Positions 63,676 through 64,000 of a DNA stretch of 64,000 bases are shown in pieces. The DNA comes from Melastoma dodecandrum (lineage: Eukaryota > Streptophyta > Magnoliopsida > Myrtales > Melastomataceae), in the NCBI GenBank assembly GCA_029817715.1, contig JARUPY010000398.1, positions 1,922,001 to 1,986,000 of the forward strand, given 5' to 3'. A program made the position numbers and the translations under genes. The notes under the pieces were generated by a model that saw nothing but the letters and a program-made list of their open reading frames with translations, searched no databases and was not told the DNA's origin. Position 1 is the first letter of the stretch, and every line of letters begins with the position of its first letter.

Positions 63676-63700
63676 CGCTCGGCCTCGCGCCGAGCGTTTT
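63676..63700 (+). terminator. intrinsic terminator at the end of the dcw cluster
   Basis: An 8-bp perfect stem (CGCTCGGC/GCCGAGCG) and a 5-base loop are followed by TTTT, 28 bases after the ftsZ stop. Confidence 0.8.
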
Positions 63701-63704
63701 CGTT

Positions 63705-64000
63705 TCAGGGATGCGTCGCGGCGAGCTCGAGCAAACGGCGCATTGCCCATCTTTCGCTCGGAAGGATGTCGCGAGGTGCGACGCGGTCGCCGTCGTACGT
63801 CTTGACGATGGACGGGTCTGGACGCCCTATGCGCGCGAGGCGGGCGCGAGCCGTGTCGAAGGCGACACCGATGCGCCCGCCGCGGAGGCGCCGCTCTTCA
63901 GGATGTTGAGCGCCGCGCGATCGAGCAGGCGGCGCGCCTCGACGGCCATGTCCCGCGCCTCGCGCGCCGAGTCCGAGGGGCTGCGCACCGGCCGCGCGCT
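63705..64000 (-). CDS. partial, apparently frameshifted gene of unknown function
   Basis: Two minus-strand frames look coding in turn. The one entering from the window edge reads SAREARDMAVEARRLLDRAA and NILKSG, but turns poor and stops at 63827. Another takes over around 63880 with VAFDTARARLARIGRPDPS and SERWAMRRLLELAATHP and stops at 63705. A missing base near 63870-63890 would join them. The 5' end is outside the window. I do not recognise the family. It converges on ftsZ. Confidence 0.4.
   Translation of the reverse strand, partial: RAAGAQPLGLGARGAGHGRRGAPPARSRGAQHPEERRLRGGRIGVAFDTARARLARIGRPDPSIVKTYDGDRVAPRDILPSERWAMRRLLELAATHP

Overview
This window comes from a high-GC alphaproteobacterium, most likely of the Hyphomicrobiales (Rhizobiales). 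The pointers are an ALAS-type hemA, GapR, a PodJ-like Sel1 protein, a PleC/DivJ/PdhS-type kinase, Cpa/Tad pilus genes, DUF1036 and DUF1236 proteins, CtrA-like TTAA-N7-TTAA sites and a rhizobial-order division and cell wall (dcw) cluster. The family cannot be fixed from sequence alone. No rRNA, tRNA, phage, insertion sequence or CRISPR array was seen.

Layout. 1-7.2 kb, all minus strand: 5' end of a glycosyltransferase, an ABC exporter, an MFS transporter, a PRC-barrel protein, a cold-shock protein, and an NlpC/P60 hydrolase coupled to an M17 aminopeptidase. 7.2-17.8 kb: a Flp/Tad pilus locus reading leftward (pilin, cpaA, cpaB-C-D-E-F, tadB, tadC), flanked by a convergent TPR lipoprotein-like gene (tadD-like) and by a separate plus-strand pilus-assembly N-domain protein. 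17.8-29.5 kb: metabolic and small genes (phosphomannomutase, EF-hand protein, gapR, N-formylglutamate amidohydrolase, DUF1036, pyruvate kinase, TPR protein, rpmJ, an MBL-fold hydrolase, small secreted or membrane proteins, hemA, mscL). 29.6-41.3 kb: signalling and polarity genes (a transporter-fused hybrid kinase, a MerR regulator, a PodJ-like protein broken by a frameshift, glycerate kinase, a PdhS-like kinase). 41.3-42.5 kb: two small convergent genes sharing a perfect 15-bp hairpin terminator.

42.9-63.7 kb is the dcw cluster: mraZ rsmH ftsL ftsI murE murF mraY murD [AT-rich orphan] ftsW murG murC murB [antisense DUF559] ddl ftsQ ftsA ftsZ. Most genes overlap by four bases (ATGA or GTGA), so translation is probably coupled. 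The cluster makes lipid II from UDP-MurNAc and builds the divisome. Its leader carries four YGGGA boxes at exact 10-bp spacing, as expected for a MraZ operator.

The most unusual signal is in the second half of the dcw cluster. Four copies of a 160-185 bp palindromic repeat lie between mraY/murD, murG/murC and murB/ddl. The last two bracket a DUF559 nuclease-like gene as direct repeats. In all three gaps an uninterrupted frame starts on the upstream gene's stop codon (ATGA or GTGA) and ends on the downstream gene's start codon (ATGA), so the insertions look compatible with unbroken translational coupling. murE also seems to lack any ordinary start codon and probably starts at CTG. The window ends in a minus-strand gene that appears frameshifted and partial.
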